Source: Tepidiforma thermophila
GTDB lineage: Bacteria > Chloroflexota > Dehalococcoidia > Tepidiformales > Tepidiformaceae
Assembly: GCF_002563855.1 (NCBI RefSeq)
Contig: NZ_PDJQ01000001.1
Span: 496,001-560,000, forward strand
Reading direction: 5' to 3'
DNA length: 64,000 nucleotides
Part shown: in pieces, positions 1 to 8,223 of the stretch
Numbering within the stretch: position 1 is the first letter of the stretch
Layout: every line of letters starts with the position of its first letter
Notes under the pieces: generated by a model
Told to the model about the DNA's origin: nothing
Databases searched by the model: none
What the model saw: only the letters and a program-made list of their open reading frames with translations
Translations under genes and position numbers: made by a program

Positions 1-1
1 C

Positions 2-661
2 TCGGGGACACGGCGGCCCGGCCAGCTGACCGACCTCTTCGCGGAGCTGCTCCGGCGGGGGTACACGATCGCCGCGATTGACTACCGGCTCGCGCCGCAG
101 TACCCCTTCCCTGCCCAGTCGGTCGACGTGGCGAACGCGGTGGCGTACCTGAAGGCGCACGCGGCCGAGTACGGCATCGACCCGGCCCGGGTCGGGCTGA
201 TCGGCGGGAGTGCGGGCGGCCACCTGGTGGCGCTCCACGGCACGACCGGCGGGCAGGGGTTCGTCACCATCGGCGGCGATGCGGGCGTGGCCGCAGTCGT
301 GGACCTCTACGGCCCGGCCGACCTCTCGGACGAGTTCCCGGGCGCGAGCGCGGCTATCCTGCAGACGGTGTTCGGCGCCTCCAGCCGCTCCGACCCCGTG
401 GTCCGGGCGGCGAGCCCCATCACCCATGTCTCGGCGGGCGACCCGCCGTTTCTCCTGGTCCACGGCGAGGAGGACCCCCTGGTGCCGATTCAGCAGAGCG
501 AGGAGTTCGCAGCCGCGCTCCAGGCGGCGGGAGTCGAGGCGACGCTTGTGCGGGTGGCAAACGCCGGGCACGGGTTCGTGCCGGAGGGCGGGCAGCCGAG
601 CCCCTCGGGGGCGGAGCTGACCCGGATCATGGCCGACTTCTTCGACGCCCACCTCCGCTGA
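2..661 (+). CDS. alpha/beta hydrolase (esterase-lipase type), 5' truncated
   Basis: The gene enters from the left edge: the frame is open from base 2, so only the last 219 residues are visible. The nucleophile elbow GGSAGG, the acid in the segment EEDPLVP and the terminal GHGF give the Ser-Asp-His triad order of the hormone-sensitive-lipase/carboxylesterase branch of alpha/beta hydrolases. The segment IDYRLAPQ(Y)PFP is typical of that branch; the oxyanion HGG motif would lie upstream of the window. It is probably a cytosolic esterase on small acyl esters or peptide-like substrates. The true start and full length cannot be judged. Convergent with the AAA ATPase gene, 8 bp away. Confidence 0.85.
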   Translation, partial: SGTRRPGQLTDLFAELLRRGYTIAAIDYRLAPQYPFPAQSVDVANAVAYLKAHAAEYGIDPARVGLIGGSAGGHLVALHGTTGGQGFVTIGGDAGVAAVVDLYGPADLSDEFPGASAAILQTVFGASSRSDPVVRAASPITHVSAGDPPFLLVHGEEDPLVPIQQSEEFAAALQAAGVEATLVRVANAGHGFVPEGGQPSPSGAELTRIMADFFDAHLR

Positions 662-669
662 GGGGCGGC

Positions 670-1908
670 TCAGGCGCGCCAGAGGGCGTCGATCGGCAGC
701 GCGCAGAGCCGGTCGCCGGCGGGCAGCGGCTCGGGCGCGGGCGAGAGGACGGCGCCGGCCGCGAACCGGGGGCCGAGCTCGTCGCGGAGGGCGGCGAGGG
801 CGCGGAAGTCGCGGCGCGACGGCCGGGCGGCAGCCTTCACTTCGAGGGCGGCGACCCGGCCGTCCGGCGCTTCGAGGACGAGGTCGATTTCGAGGCCGCC
901 GTAGGTGCGCAGGTAGGCAACGGAGGGGCCGGTGGCGCTCCAGGCCGCCTGCTTCCGCACCTCGCCGACGACGAACGCTTCGAGCAGCTGGCCGGCGGCC
1001 TCGGGCACGAGCGGGACGCGGGCGGCGGCCGCCTCGGCGAGGGCGGCGGTCAGGCCGGAATCGGCGAGGTAGAACTTCGGGCTCTTCGTGAGCCGCGCCG
1101 AGAAGTTCGTGGACCAGGCCGGGAGCGGCGCGAGCAGGTAGAGCGTCTCGAGGTGGCGGAGGTAGCGGGAGACGGTCGAGACAGGGAGCTGGAGGTCCTG
1201 GGCGAGGCCGGCCGCGTTGGCGACGCTGCCGACCCTGCCGGCGAGCAGGCGGAGGAGCGCCGGGAGCGCGTGGACGTGCTCGATCGCGCTGAGGTCGCGC
1301 AGGTCGCGGCGGATGATGGTATCGAGGTAGGAGGCGAACCAGCGGCGGCGGCGCGCGGGCGAGGGCCGGCCGACGACCTCCGGGTAGCCGCCGACCTCGG
1401 CGCGGCGGAGGTACTCCTCGCGGGAGAGGGCGGAGGGCGGGAGGGCGCCGGGGAGCTCGCCGGCGAAGAGGGCATCGATGAACCGTTCGCGGGTGCCTTC
1501 GAGCTCGCCCTGGCTGAGCGTCTGGAGTTCGAGGATTTCGACGCGGCCGGCGAGGGAATCGGCGACCTTCGGGAGGGCGAGGAAGTTGGCCGAGCCGGTG
1601 AGGAGGAAGCGGCCGGGGCGGTTGTCGGCATCGACCGCCTGCTTGATGGCGAGGAGGAGCTCGGGCAGGCGCTGGGCCTCGTCGATGACGAGCGGCTGGA
1701 GGTCGGCCTGGCGGACGAAACCGGCCGGGTCGGCGCGGGCGAGGTCGAGGGTGAGCGGGTCATCGAGGGAGAGGTAGCGGCGGCCGGTCGCCTCGGCGAA
1801 GGCCCGGGCGAGGGTGGATTTGCCGCACTGGCGGGGGCCGGCGAGGTAGACGACGCGCGTATCGCTGAGGGCTTCGCGCAGGAGGGGCTCGATGTTCCGC
1901 CGGTACAT
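670..1908 (-). CDS. AAA ATPase with DUF4143 domain
   Basis: Protein of 412 aa. The N-terminal half has a Walker A (GPRQCGKSTL) and a Walker B-like segment (LVIDEAQRLPELL) followed by a sensor region (LLTGSANF). The C-terminal half has a winged-helix-like stretch and a nuclease-fold-like DUF4143 region (GGLEIDLVLE...VKAA), the usual architecture of the AAA_14/DUF4143 family. These proteins are widespread in bacteria and archaea and their role is not settled. I chose the ATG at 1908 (MYRRNIEP), where family similarity begins, although an in-frame ATG exists at 2022; the added 38 residues would be low-complexity Arg-rich sequence and would cover a candidate operator. It lies downstream of the phosphatase gene on the same strand but is separated by an inverted-repeat region. 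Confidence 0.8.
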   Translation of the reverse strand: MYRRNIEPLLREALSDTRVVYLAGPRQCGKSTLARAFAEATGRRYLSLDDPLTLDLARADPAGFVRQADLQPLVIDEAQRLPELLLAIKQAVDADNRPGRFLLTGSANFLALPKVADSLAGRVEILELQTLSQGELEGTRERFIDALFAGELPGALPPSALSREEYLRRAEVGGYPEVVGRPSPARRRRWFASYLDTIIRRDLRDLSAIEHVHALPALLRLLAGRVGSVANAAGLAQDLQLPVSTVSRYLRHLETLYLLAPLPAWSTNFSARLTKSPKFYLADSGLTAALAEAAAARVPLVPEAAGQLLEAFVVGEVRKQAAWSATGPSVAYLRTYGGLEIDLVLEAPDGRVAALEVKAAARPSRRDFRALAALRDELGPRFAAGAVLSPAPEPLPAGDRLCALPIDALWRA

Positions 1909-2043
1909 GGCGGAAATCTTACCACGGCGTGACCGATTTTCGCGCACAGGACGGCCGCGCCGCGCCCGCAGCGGGGCCGCAGGGGGCGAACCGCGGTCAG
2001 AGAATTCGCGAAAATTCACCACAGCGTGGCGGAAATTCCGTCA
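1908..2043. promoter_or_regulatory. imperfect 37-bp inverted repeat upstream of the AAA/DUF4143 gene
   Basis: The stretches 1908-1944 and 2007-2043 are inverted copies: 25 of 37 positions match when one is reverse-complemented, including a 9-base block CGCGAAAAT and the core CACnnCGTGG. The arms sit at the start codon and about 100 bp upstream of the ATPase gene, so they could be a pair of operator sites, perhaps for autoregulation, or the ends of a decayed small element. Which of these is true cannot be decided from sequence alone. Confidence 0.3.
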
Positions 2044-2044
2044 C

Positions 2045-2470
2045 TCAGCGGGCAGCTGCAAGCCCGCCGTCCTCCGCCATCCGCTCCAGCAGGTAGCGCA
2101 CCACCCGTCCCGTCCGGTCCATCCCCGCGCTGCAGTGCACCAGCACCGGCTTCGGCAGCTCAAGGAACGCCCGCCAGGCCGCTTCGTACTGCTCCGGGGT
2201 GTACGGATGGGTGAGCTGGTCCAGCGTCGGCAGGTGGAACACCTCGAAGCCGCTCCGCCGGTAGCGCTCCAGCAGCCCCTCCGGCGCAGCCTTCCGGTAG
2301 AGCCAGAGCTGGTCGTTCCCGATGAGGCACATAATCGACCGGATCCCGAACCGCCGCGCCTCCGCTATCCAGCGGTCGACCGCCTCGTCGTGGACGGTCA
2401 GCTCCGGCCCGGGGGCATAGCCCGGCCGCGGGCTCGTCGCAAGCAGCCCTTCGATCACCCAGTTCGGCAT
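2045..2470 (-). CDS. dual-specificity / tyrosine protein phosphatase
   Basis: 141 aa with the phosphatase signature HCSAGMDRTG near the C-terminus. Cys113 is the nucleophile and Arg119 binds phosphate (the CX5R loop). A short protein with only the core fold fits cyanobacterial/archaeal-type dual-specificity phosphatases; substrates could be phospho-Ser/Thr/Tyr proteins or small phosphate esters. The N-terminus (MPNWVIEGLLATSPRPG) looks like the usual beta strand of this family. It is transcribed divergently from the crotonase at 2539 with a 68-bp shared gap. No signal peptide, so cytosolic. Confidence 0.85.
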   Translation of the reverse strand: MPNWVIEGLLATSPRPGYAPGPELTVHDEAVDRWIAEARRFGIRSIMCLIGNDQLWLYRKAAPEGLLERYRRSGFEVFHLPTLDQLTHPYTPEQYEAAWRAFLELPKPVLVHCSAGMDRTGRVVRYLLERMAEDGGLAAAR

Positions 2471-2493
2471 CTTTCCAGTAGTCTACCCCGCAG

Positions 2494-2510
2494 CCCGGAC
2501 ACGGTCCGGG
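2494..2510. other. short perfect hairpin in divergent intergenic gap
   Basis: CCCGGAC-ACG-GTCCGGG is a 7-bp perfect inverted repeat with a 3-nt loop, in the middle of the 68-bp gap between the phosphatase and crotonase starts. It could be a protein-binding palindrome serving both genes. No clear -35/-10 pair was found around it. Confidence 0.25.
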
Positions 2511-2538
2511 TCCGAACGTCCGCTGCGAGGAGCACCCC

Positions 2539-3342
2539 ATGGCCGCCAGCTACACCCACCTCCAGGTCGACATCACCGACGGCATCGCGCTGGTCACCCT
2601 GGACCGGCCGGAGGTCTACAACGCCACGAACGACGTCCTCCACGGCGAGCTGACCCGCATCTGGCGCGACCTCGACGCCGACCCGGCCGTCCGCGTCATC
2701 GTCGTCACCGGCGCCGGCGACCGCGCCTTCTCCGCCGGGGGCGACCTCGGCGACATCGAAGCCCGGGCCGCCCTCCCCGCCGAGGAGCGGTTCGAAGCCG
2801 TCGTCCGGGTGATGAAGGAGGCCGAGGCGATCGTCTACGAGATGGTGAACTGCGAGAAGGTGATCATCTCGGCGATCAACGGCGTGGCCGTCGGCGCCGG
2901 GCTGGCCGTGGCGCTCATGGCCGATATCTCGATCATCGCCGAGGAGGCCCGCCTCACCGACGGACACGCCCGCCTCGGCGTGGCCGCCGGCGACCACGCG
3001 GCGATCATCTGGCCCCTCCTCTGCGGCATGGCGAAGGCGAAGTACTACCTCCTCACCTGCGACTTCATCGACGGGCGGGAGGCGGAGCGGATCGGGCTGG
3101 TGAGCCGCTGCGTCCCCCGGGCCGAGCTGATGCCCGAGGCGATGCGGATCGCCCGCCAGCTCGCCGATGGGCCGCAGCACGCGCTCCGCTTCACGAAGAA
3201 GGCGCTCAACCAGTGGCTCCGGCTAGGCGGGATTACGGCCTTCGACTACTCGCTCGCGCTCGAAATACTCGGCTTCTTCTCGGCGGCGCCGGCCGAGGGC
3301 GCCCGGGCCATCCAGGAGAAGCGGCCGCCGCGCTGGGGATAG
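2539..3342 (+). CDS. enoyl-CoA hydratase/isomerase family (crotonase) protein
   Basis: 267 aa, full length for a crotonase. It has the two oxyanion-hole strands ([10 protein letters not shown] and [18 protein letters not shown]) and ends with the usual trimer-forming helices and an EKRPPRWG tail. At the place where classical enoyl-CoA hydratases carry the two catalytic glutamates (rat Glu144 and Glu164) the sequence reads [12 protein letters not shown], so neither is present. It may therefore catalyse another crotonase reaction (isomerisation, hydrolysis, C-C cleavage) rather than simple hydration. The next gene, a VOC protein on the same strand 80 bp downstream, may be co-transcribed. Confidence 0.85.
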   Translation: MAASYTHLQVDITDGIALVTLDRPEVYNATNDVLHGELTRIWRDLDADPAVRVIVVTGAGDRAFSAGGDLGDIEARAALPAEERFEAVVRVMKEAEAIVYEMVNCEKVIISAINGVAVGAGLAVALMADISIIAEEARLTDGHARLGVAAGDHAAIIWPLLCGMAKAKYYLLTCDFIDGREAERIGLVSRCVPRAELMPEAMRIARQLADGPQHALRFTKKALNQWLRLGGITAFDYSLALEILGFFSAAPAEGARAIQEKRPPRWG

Positions 3343-3422
3343 CCGGCGCCGGGGGCGCTGTCGCAGCCGCAGGCGAGCCGGTAGGATGGCGCCACCGATC
3401 CCCCTCCTTCCCGGAGCTGCGT

Positions 3423-4274
3423 GTGCTGCCGATCAAACGCCTCGACCATATCTCCATGGCCGCCGCCGACTACCGCGCCCAGGCTGCGAAGCTGGAGCGG
3501 CTGCTCGGCTTCAAGTACCTCCACGACTGGGAGGCCGGCCCCGGCCAGGATTTCGAAGGGTGCGTCTCCCAGGTGCGGGGCACCGGCATCGAATTCGAGG
3601 TCATCGCCCCCGCCACGCCCGACTCCTTCGTCCAGAAGTTCCTCGACCAGAACGGCCCGGGCCTCCACCACATCACGATGGAGGTGGAGGACATCCACGC
3701 CGCCGCGGCCGAGCTGGAGCGGCTCGGGATCACCCCCTTCGGCGGGGTCCAGGACGACGGCTCGTGGTACGTGACCTACATCCACCCGCGCGACAGCGGC
3801 GGCATCCTCTGGCAGCTGTTCGTCGCCCACCGGCCGGCGCCGGAGGTCGACCGGAACGCCGGCGGCGGCACCGTCGACCTCCAGCGGATGGACCACGTCT
3901 CCATGGCCGTGCCCGACCTCGACCGGCAGGTCGCCTGGCAGGAGCGGGTCTTCGGCATGGAGGTGATCTCCCGCTGGGAGGACGGGCACCTGGGCTACCG
4001 CGGCGCCGAGCTGACGATCCCGGGCAGCCTGCTCAAGTTCGAAATCATCGCGCCCACCCGGCCCGACAGCTTCGTGCAGAAGTTCATCGAAAGCCGGCGG
4101 CCGGGCATGCATCACATCACCTGCGAGGTCGCCTCAGTCGACCGGGCGGTGGAGGCGCTGCGGGCCGAGGGGATCGAGCCCTGGGGCGGCATCATCGAGA
4201 ACGACTGGAAGCGCCACACCTTCATCCACCCGCGCGATTCGGGCGGGGTGCTCATCCAGCTCTTCGAGGAGTAG
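3423..4274 (+). CDS. tandem VOC (glyoxalase-fold) domain protein
   Basis: 283 aa from a GTG at 3423 that has GGAG six bases upstream; the frame is open further upstream but without similarity. Two homologous VOC units follow each other (about residues 1-140 and 145-283). Each has a DHxSMA strand, a (L/M)HHIT strand and a HPRDSGG(I/V)LxQLF strand that would carry the metal ligands. The HPRDSGG element recalls methylmalonyl-CoA epimerase, which has one such unit per chain and works as a dimer; dioxygenases are the alternative. Following a crotonase, a role in acyl-CoA metabolism is plausible, but the substrate is not shown. Confidence 0.75.
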   Translation: MLPIKRLDHISMAAADYRAQAAKLERLLGFKYLHDWEAGPGQDFEGCVSQVRGTGIEFEVIAPATPDSFVQKFLDQNGPGLHHITMEVEDIHAAAAELERLGITPFGGVQDDGSWYVTYIHPRDSGGILWQLFVAHRPAPEVDRNAGGGTVDLQRMDHVSMAVPDLDRQVAWQERVFGMEVISRWEDGHLGYRGAELTIPGSLLKFEIIAPTRPDSFVQKFIESRRPGMHHITCEVASVDRAVEALRAEGIEPWGGIIENDWKRHTFIHPRDSGGVLIQLFEE

Positions 4275-4295
4275 GCAGGAGCGCCCGGTGAACCG

Positions 4296-5429
4296 CTAGC
4301 CCTCGCGCGGGAAGGGCACCGGCGGCACCGCGGGGGCGACGGCGATCGTCTCGCCCGGGGCGGCCAGCTCGCTGGAGGGGGCCGTCATCGCCAGCCGGAT
4401 GCCCCCGACCTCCAGGTCGAGCCGGGTCACCGCCCCCTCGAAACGCGCGGCGGCGACGCGCGCCGGGGCGCCCCCTTCGCGGATGCGCAGCCACTCGGGC
4501 CGGATGAGGAGGTCGCAGGGGCCGCGGAACGGCCGCGCCAGCCGGACCTCGCCGAGGGCGCACGCGGCGAACGGGCCGTGGCCCTCGCCCGGCAGGAACT
4601 GGGCATCGCCGCCGTAGCCGGCGGCCGTCCTGGCCGCGGGCTCGAAGTAGAGGGCGCGGGGCGTCGCCACCTCGATGATGGTGCCGGCGTCCATGACCGC
4701 GATCCGGTCGGCGATCGCCATCGCATCGGCCCGGTCGTGGGTAACGAGCAGGGCCGTCATCCCCTCGGCGCGGAGGATGGCGGCGACTTCGTCGCGGACC
4801 TGCACGCGCAGGCCGGCATCGAGGTTCGAGAAGGGCTCATCGAGGAGGAGGACGCGGGGGCGCGGCGCGAGCGAGCGGAGGAGGGCGACCCGCTGCTGCT
4901 GGCCGCCCGAGAGCTGGTGCGGGTAGCGGCCGCCGAGCCCCTCGAGGTGGGCCATGCGGAGGAGCTCCTCGACCCGGCCGCGCTCCTCGCGCTTCAGGCC
5001 GTAGCCGATGTTCCCCGCGACGGTCAGGTTCGGGAAGAGGGCGTACTCCTGGAAGACGAGGCCGACGGAGCGCCGGTGGGCCGGGACGTGGTGCGCGGGG
5101 CTTTCGATGACCTGCCCCGCGAGGCGGATTTCGCCGGCAGCCACCCGTTCGAAGCCGGCGATAGCCCGGAGGAGCGTCGTCTTGCCGCTGCCGCTCCGCC
5201 CGAGGAGGGCGACGAGCTCGCCCGGCGCGAGGGCGAGGCTGGCCCCGCGGACGGCGCGGAACCGTCCGTAGCAGACATCGACGCCGGAAAGCGCGAGGGC
5301 CTCGGCAGCGGGCGCGGGTTCAGGATTCGAGGGTCGCAGGGTCGCCTCTCCAGGCCAGGACCACGAGGGGGATGAGCGCGAGCCCGACGAGCACGAGCGC
5401 GGGCAGCGCAGCACCAGCATACAGGGCAT
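4296..5429 (-). CDS. fbpC: ferric iron ABC transporter, ATP-binding subunit
   Basis: About 340-377 aa. Walker A (GRSGSGKTTLL), signature (LSGGQQQRVALL) and Walker B (RVLLLDEPFSNLD), then an H-loop (LLVTHDRADA) and a C-terminal TOBE-like region. This is the layout of FbpC/AfuC-type ATPases of the iron/thiosulfate/spermidine import class. It energises import with the permease and binding protein just upstream. The start is unclear: family similarity begins near 5320, where there is no ATG/GTG/TTG, so translation either begins at the ATG at 5429 (or 5420), overlapping the permease gene by about 110 bp, or uses a rare CTG. Last gene of the fbpA-fbpB-fbpC operon. Confidence 0.85.
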   Translation of the reverse strand: MPCMLVLRCPRSCSSGSRSSPSWSWPGEATLRPSNPEPAPAAEALALSGVDVCYGRFRAVRGASLALAPGELVALLGRSGSGKTTLLRAIAGFERVAAGEIRLAGQVIESPAHHVPAHRRSVGLVFQEYALFPNLTVAGNIGYGLKREERGRVEELLRMAHLEGLGGRYPHQLSGGQQQRVALLRSLAPRPRVLLLDEPFSNLDAGLRVQVRDEVAAILRAEGMTALLVTHDRADAMAIADRIAVMDAGTIIEVATPRALYFEPAARTAAGYGGDAQFLPGEGHGPFAACALGEVRLARPFRGPCDLLIRPEWLRIREGGAPARVAAARFEGAVTRLDLEVGGIRLAMTAPSSELAAPGETIAVAPAVPPVPFPREG

Positions 5430-6915
5430 CGGAGGTTCGGCCCCAGGTGAGCCCCGGGAGCGTCTCGAACCCCGGCGGCGAAAGGAGCAGCGTGGCCGGC
5501 AGCTCCTTCAGGACCGTGAGGAAGACGAGCGCGGCAGCCGCGCCCATCCCCGGGCGGGCGAGCGGGATCGTGACGGTGGCGAGCACGACCAGCGGCCGCC
5601 GCCCGAGCGAGGTCCCGGCCTCCTCCAGGCGCGGCGGCAGGCGGAGGAGGTTCGCCCGCAGCGCCGAGAGCGCGTTCGGCACGAACAGCACCAGGTAGGC
5701 GAAGAGCAGCATCCAGGTCGTCTGGTAGAAGGCCTGGGCGTAGCGGATGCCGAAGAAGACGAGCGAGAGCGCCACCACCAGGCCGGGGAGGGCGTGGGTG
5801 AGGTAGGCGACCTGTTCGAGCAGGGAGGCGCCGGCGCCGCCGTAGCGCGCCGCGAGGATCGCGAGCGGCAGGGCGAGGGCGACCGTCAGCACGGCGGCAG
5901 CCAGCCCCATCGCCAGCGAGTGGCGGGCCGCCTCGCCGATGTCGGGGAAGTTCGCGCCGACCTGCAGGCCGCGGACGAGCCAGTAGCCGAGCACCCCGAG
6001 CGGAAGGGCGAGCGAGGCCAGGACGACGAGCGCGAGGAAGCCGATGGCGGGCCAGCGCCACCGCCCGAGCGGCACCGGCCGGGGCGGCGCCGTCCGCCGC
6101 GATGCCCGCCCGCCGGCGCGCCGCCGCACGGCCATCTCTGCCGCGAGGATGACGGCCGCAACGCCGACGAGGACGCAGGCAAGGACCGCCGCCCGGGTGC
6201 GGTCGAAGCTGGACTGGTACTCCAGGAAGATGTCGCGCGTGAAGGTGTTGTAGTTGAGCGTGGAGACGCCGCCGAAGTCGCTCAGCACATAGAGCACGAC
6301 GAGGAGCAGGCCGGCCGCAATCGCCGGAGCAAGCCCGGGCAGGACGATGCGGAAGAAGGTGGGCCAGGGCGGCACGCCGAGCGAGCGCGACGCCTCCTCC
6401 TCGGCGACGCTGGCTGTGCCGAGCGCGCCCCGGAGGACGAGGTAGACGTAGGGGAAGCTGACGGCCGTGAGGGTGAAGGCGGCGCCCCAGAGCCCGTAAA
6501 TCTCGGGCAGCCGCTCCACCCCGAGCGGTTCGAGCCACCCCTGCAGCATCCCCTTCGGCCCGAGGAATTCGACGACCGTCATCCCCATGACGTAGGAAGG
6601 GATGGCCAGCGGGGCGGCCATCAGCACCGACCAGGCCCGGCGGAAGGGGAGGTCGGTGCGGGTGGTGAGCCAGGCGGCGGGCAGGGCCACCAGGACGCAG
6701 GCCACGGCCACCACCAGCGCGAGCTGGAGCGAGCGGGCGAGCAGCGGCCAGGCGGCCTCGCGCAGCACCTCCTCCCAGGGGGCCCAGCCGCGCTCCGTGC
6801 TCCGCCGGAGCAGGTACCAGGCCGGCACCAGCGTGGCGGCAACGACGGCGAGCCCCGGCGGCCAGAGGGCCAGCGGGGCTCGCGACGCCGGGCGGCGGAA
6901 CGGGAGGGCGGCCAC
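5320..6915 (-). CDS. fbpB: ferric iron ABC transporter, fused permease
   Basis: 531 aa with about twelve hydrophobic segments arranged as two homologous permease halves, the typical FbpB/SfuB length and form. Each half has the cytoplasmic EAA loop that contacts the ATPase (first half around EEEASRSLGVPPWPTFFRIVL... and second around LEEAGTSLGRRPLVVLATVTI). The GTG at 6915 lies 15 bp after the stop of the binding-protein gene, so the two are translated from one message. It forms the inner-membrane channel for iron delivered by the lipoprotein. Confidence 0.88.
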   Translation of the reverse strand: MAALPFRRPASRAPLALWPPGLAVVAATLVPAWYLLRRSTERGWAPWEEVLREAAWPLLARSLQLALVVAVACVLVALPAAWLTTRTDLPFRRAWSVLMAAPLAIPSYVMGMTVVEFLGPKGMLQGWLEPLGVERLPEIYGLWGAAFTLTAVSFPYVYLVLRGALGTASVAEEEASRSLGVPPWPTFFRIVLPGLAPAIAAGLLLVVLYVLSDFGGVSTLNYNTFTRDIFLEYQSSFDRTRAAVLACVLVGVAAVILAAEMAVRRRAGGRASRRTAPPRPVPLGRWRWPAIGFLALVVLASLALPLGVLGYWLVRGLQVGANFPDIGEAARHSLAMGLAAAVLTVALALPLAILAARYGGAGASLLEQVAYLTHALPGLVVALSLVFFGIRYAQAFYQTTWMLLFAYLVLFVPNALSALRANLLRLPPRLEEAGTSLGRRPLVVLATVTIPLARPGMGAAAALVFLTVLKELPATLLLSPPGFETLPGLTWGRTSDALYAGAALPALVLVGLALIPLVVLAWRGDPATLES

Positions 6916-6930
6916 CCGGTGGGGCTCCGG

Positions 6931-8025
6931 CTACTGCAGGGCGCCGACCTTGCGGAGGAGGGCCAGCGTCCCCTGCAGGTCATCGAGGTCGGAGAGGTCG
7001 ATCGCCGGCGGCTTGAGCGACTCGAGCGCGGGCAGGCGCGGGTCGGCCTTCATGCCGGTCACCAGCGGATACTCGTAGGTCTGCTCCACGAAGTACTTCT
7101 GGCCGGCCTCGGAGAGGAGGTAGTCGATGAACGCCTGGGCGGCCGGCCTGTTCTTCGACGTCTTCAGCAGGCCGACGCCGGCCACGTTGACGAGGGTGCC
7201 CGGGTCGCCGGGGGCAGTGTAGTGGTTGCGCGCGGCAAAGCCTTCGCCCTGGTCCCTGATGAAGCCCCAGAGGTAGTAGTGGTTCACGAGGCCGAGCTTC
7301 ACTTCGCCGGCGGCGACGGCCGAGACGATCGCCCTGTTGTCCTTATAGACCTTCACGTCGTTGGCGATCATGTCCTTCAGCCACTTTTCGGCGGCGGCTT
7401 CGCCTTCCAGCTTGCGCAGGGCCGTGACGAACGCCTGGAAGGAGCCGTTTGTCGGCGCCCAGCCGACCTGCCCCTTCCACTTCGGGTCGGTGAGCTGCTT
7501 TACCGAGGACGGCAGCTCGGAGGCCGGCACGGCGGAGGGGTTGTAGACGATGACGCGTGCCCGGCCGGAGACGCCCACCCAGCTGCCGTCCTTCGCGCGG
7601 TAGATCTCGGGGACCTTCGCGAGGGTGGCCTCGGGGAGCTTCTCGAAGAGGCCGGCCTTGGCAATCGCGCCGAGCGCCCCGGCGTCCTGCGGGAAGAAGA
7701 TATCGGCCGGCGAGGCCGAGCCCTCTTCCGCGAGGAGGGTGGCGAGCTGGGCGGAATCGCCGTACTTCACGTTGACCTGGATGCCGGTTTCCTTCGTGAA
7801 CTGCTCAAAGAGCGGCTTCACGAGCGATTCGCCGCGGCCCGAGTAGACGGTGATCGCGCCGGAGGGCTTCGGCGTGGGCGACGGCGACTGGGCGGCCGTG
7901 GCGGCGCCCCCGGGCGCGGTGGCCGCAGGGGTCGGCTCCTCGTCATCGTCGTCGCCGCCGCAGGCTGCAGCGACGAGCGGGACGATGGCGAGCGCCAGGA
8001 GGAAGATCAGACGCAGGTGCTTCAT
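6931..8025 (-). CDS. fbpA: ferric iron-binding lipoprotein of ABC transporter
   Basis: 364 aa. An N-terminal signal ending in a lipobox (VPLVAAAC) puts the mature protein on the outer face of the membrane, followed by an acidic Gly/Asp linker. The body is an FbpA/Fut-type class II binding protein: TVYSGRGESL at the first strand, and near residue 245 an NHYYLW segment with the adjacent tyrosines that co-ordinate Fe(III) in this family. It captures ferric iron for the FbpB/FbpC importer encoded downstream. Expression is probably iron-repressed, as the promoter at 8068-8096 contains a DtxR/IdeR-like box. Confidence 0.9.
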   Translation of the reverse strand: MKHLRLIFLLALAIVPLVAAACGGDDDDEEPTPAATAPGGAATAAQSPSPTPKPSGAITVYSGRGESLVKPLFEQFTKETGIQVNVKYGDSAQLATLLAEEGSASPADIFFPQDAGALGAIAKAGLFEKLPEATLAKVPEIYRAKDGSWVGVSGRARVIVYNPSAVPASELPSSVKQLTDPKWKGQVGWAPTNGSFQAFVTALRKLEGEAAAEKWLKDMIANDVKVYKDNRAIVSAVAAGEVKLGLVNHYYLWGFIRDQGEGFAARNHYTAPGDPGTLVNVAGVGLLKTSKNRPAAQAFIDYLLSEAGQKYFVEQTYEYPLVTGMKADPRLPALESLKPPAIDLSDLDDLQGTLALLRKVGALQ

Positions 8026-8067
8026 GGGGCAGTGCGATGCCTCACTAACAGAGTTGTCACACTCGTG

Positions 8068-8096
8068 AGATTAGGTGTGGCTAACTCATGTGTCAA
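8068..8096 (-). promoter_or_regulatory. fbpA promoter with DtxR/IdeR-like iron box in the spacer
   Basis: Read on the minus strand: -35 TTGACA (8096-8091), a 17-nt spacer and -10 TAATCT (8073-8068), about 43 bp before the fbpA start. The plus-strand segment 8071-8089 reads TTAGGTGTGGCTAACTCAT and matches 14 of 19 positions of the DtxR/IdeR consensus TTAGGTTAGGCTAACCTAA. A repressor bound there would block RNA polymerase. Iron control is inferred from the motif and from the operon it serves. Confidence 0.65.
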
Positions 8097-8179
8097 ACCG
8101 GTCCTGCATCCCACGATTCGGGGGCACAGCGCCCAATTGCGCAGGCGCCTACGCACTCGCCACCGCGGGCCGGCGAACC

Positions 8180-8185
8180 TATAAT
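8180..8185 (+). promoter_or_regulatory. -10 element of the dnaN promoter
   Basis: TATAAT sits 38 bp upstream of the dnaN ATG. No good -35 hexamer is found at 16-18 bp, so it is a partial promoter call. No cluster of DnaA boxes is visible in the 200-bp gap. Confidence 0.35.
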
Positions 8186-8223
8186 CACGGCGGATCCGCG
8201 AAACGGATCAGGCGGGTGAACAC

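Noticed and set aside
5794-8184. A 796-codon open frame on the plus strand
   Set aside because: It is antisense to fbpB and fbpA, consists of Gly/Arg/Glu-rich low-complexity sequence, and is explained by high GC3 of the real genes.
8026-8223. Replication origin beside dnaN
   Set aside because: No DnaA-box cluster, no AT-rich unwinding stretch and no dnaA gene; the gap is explained by two promoters.
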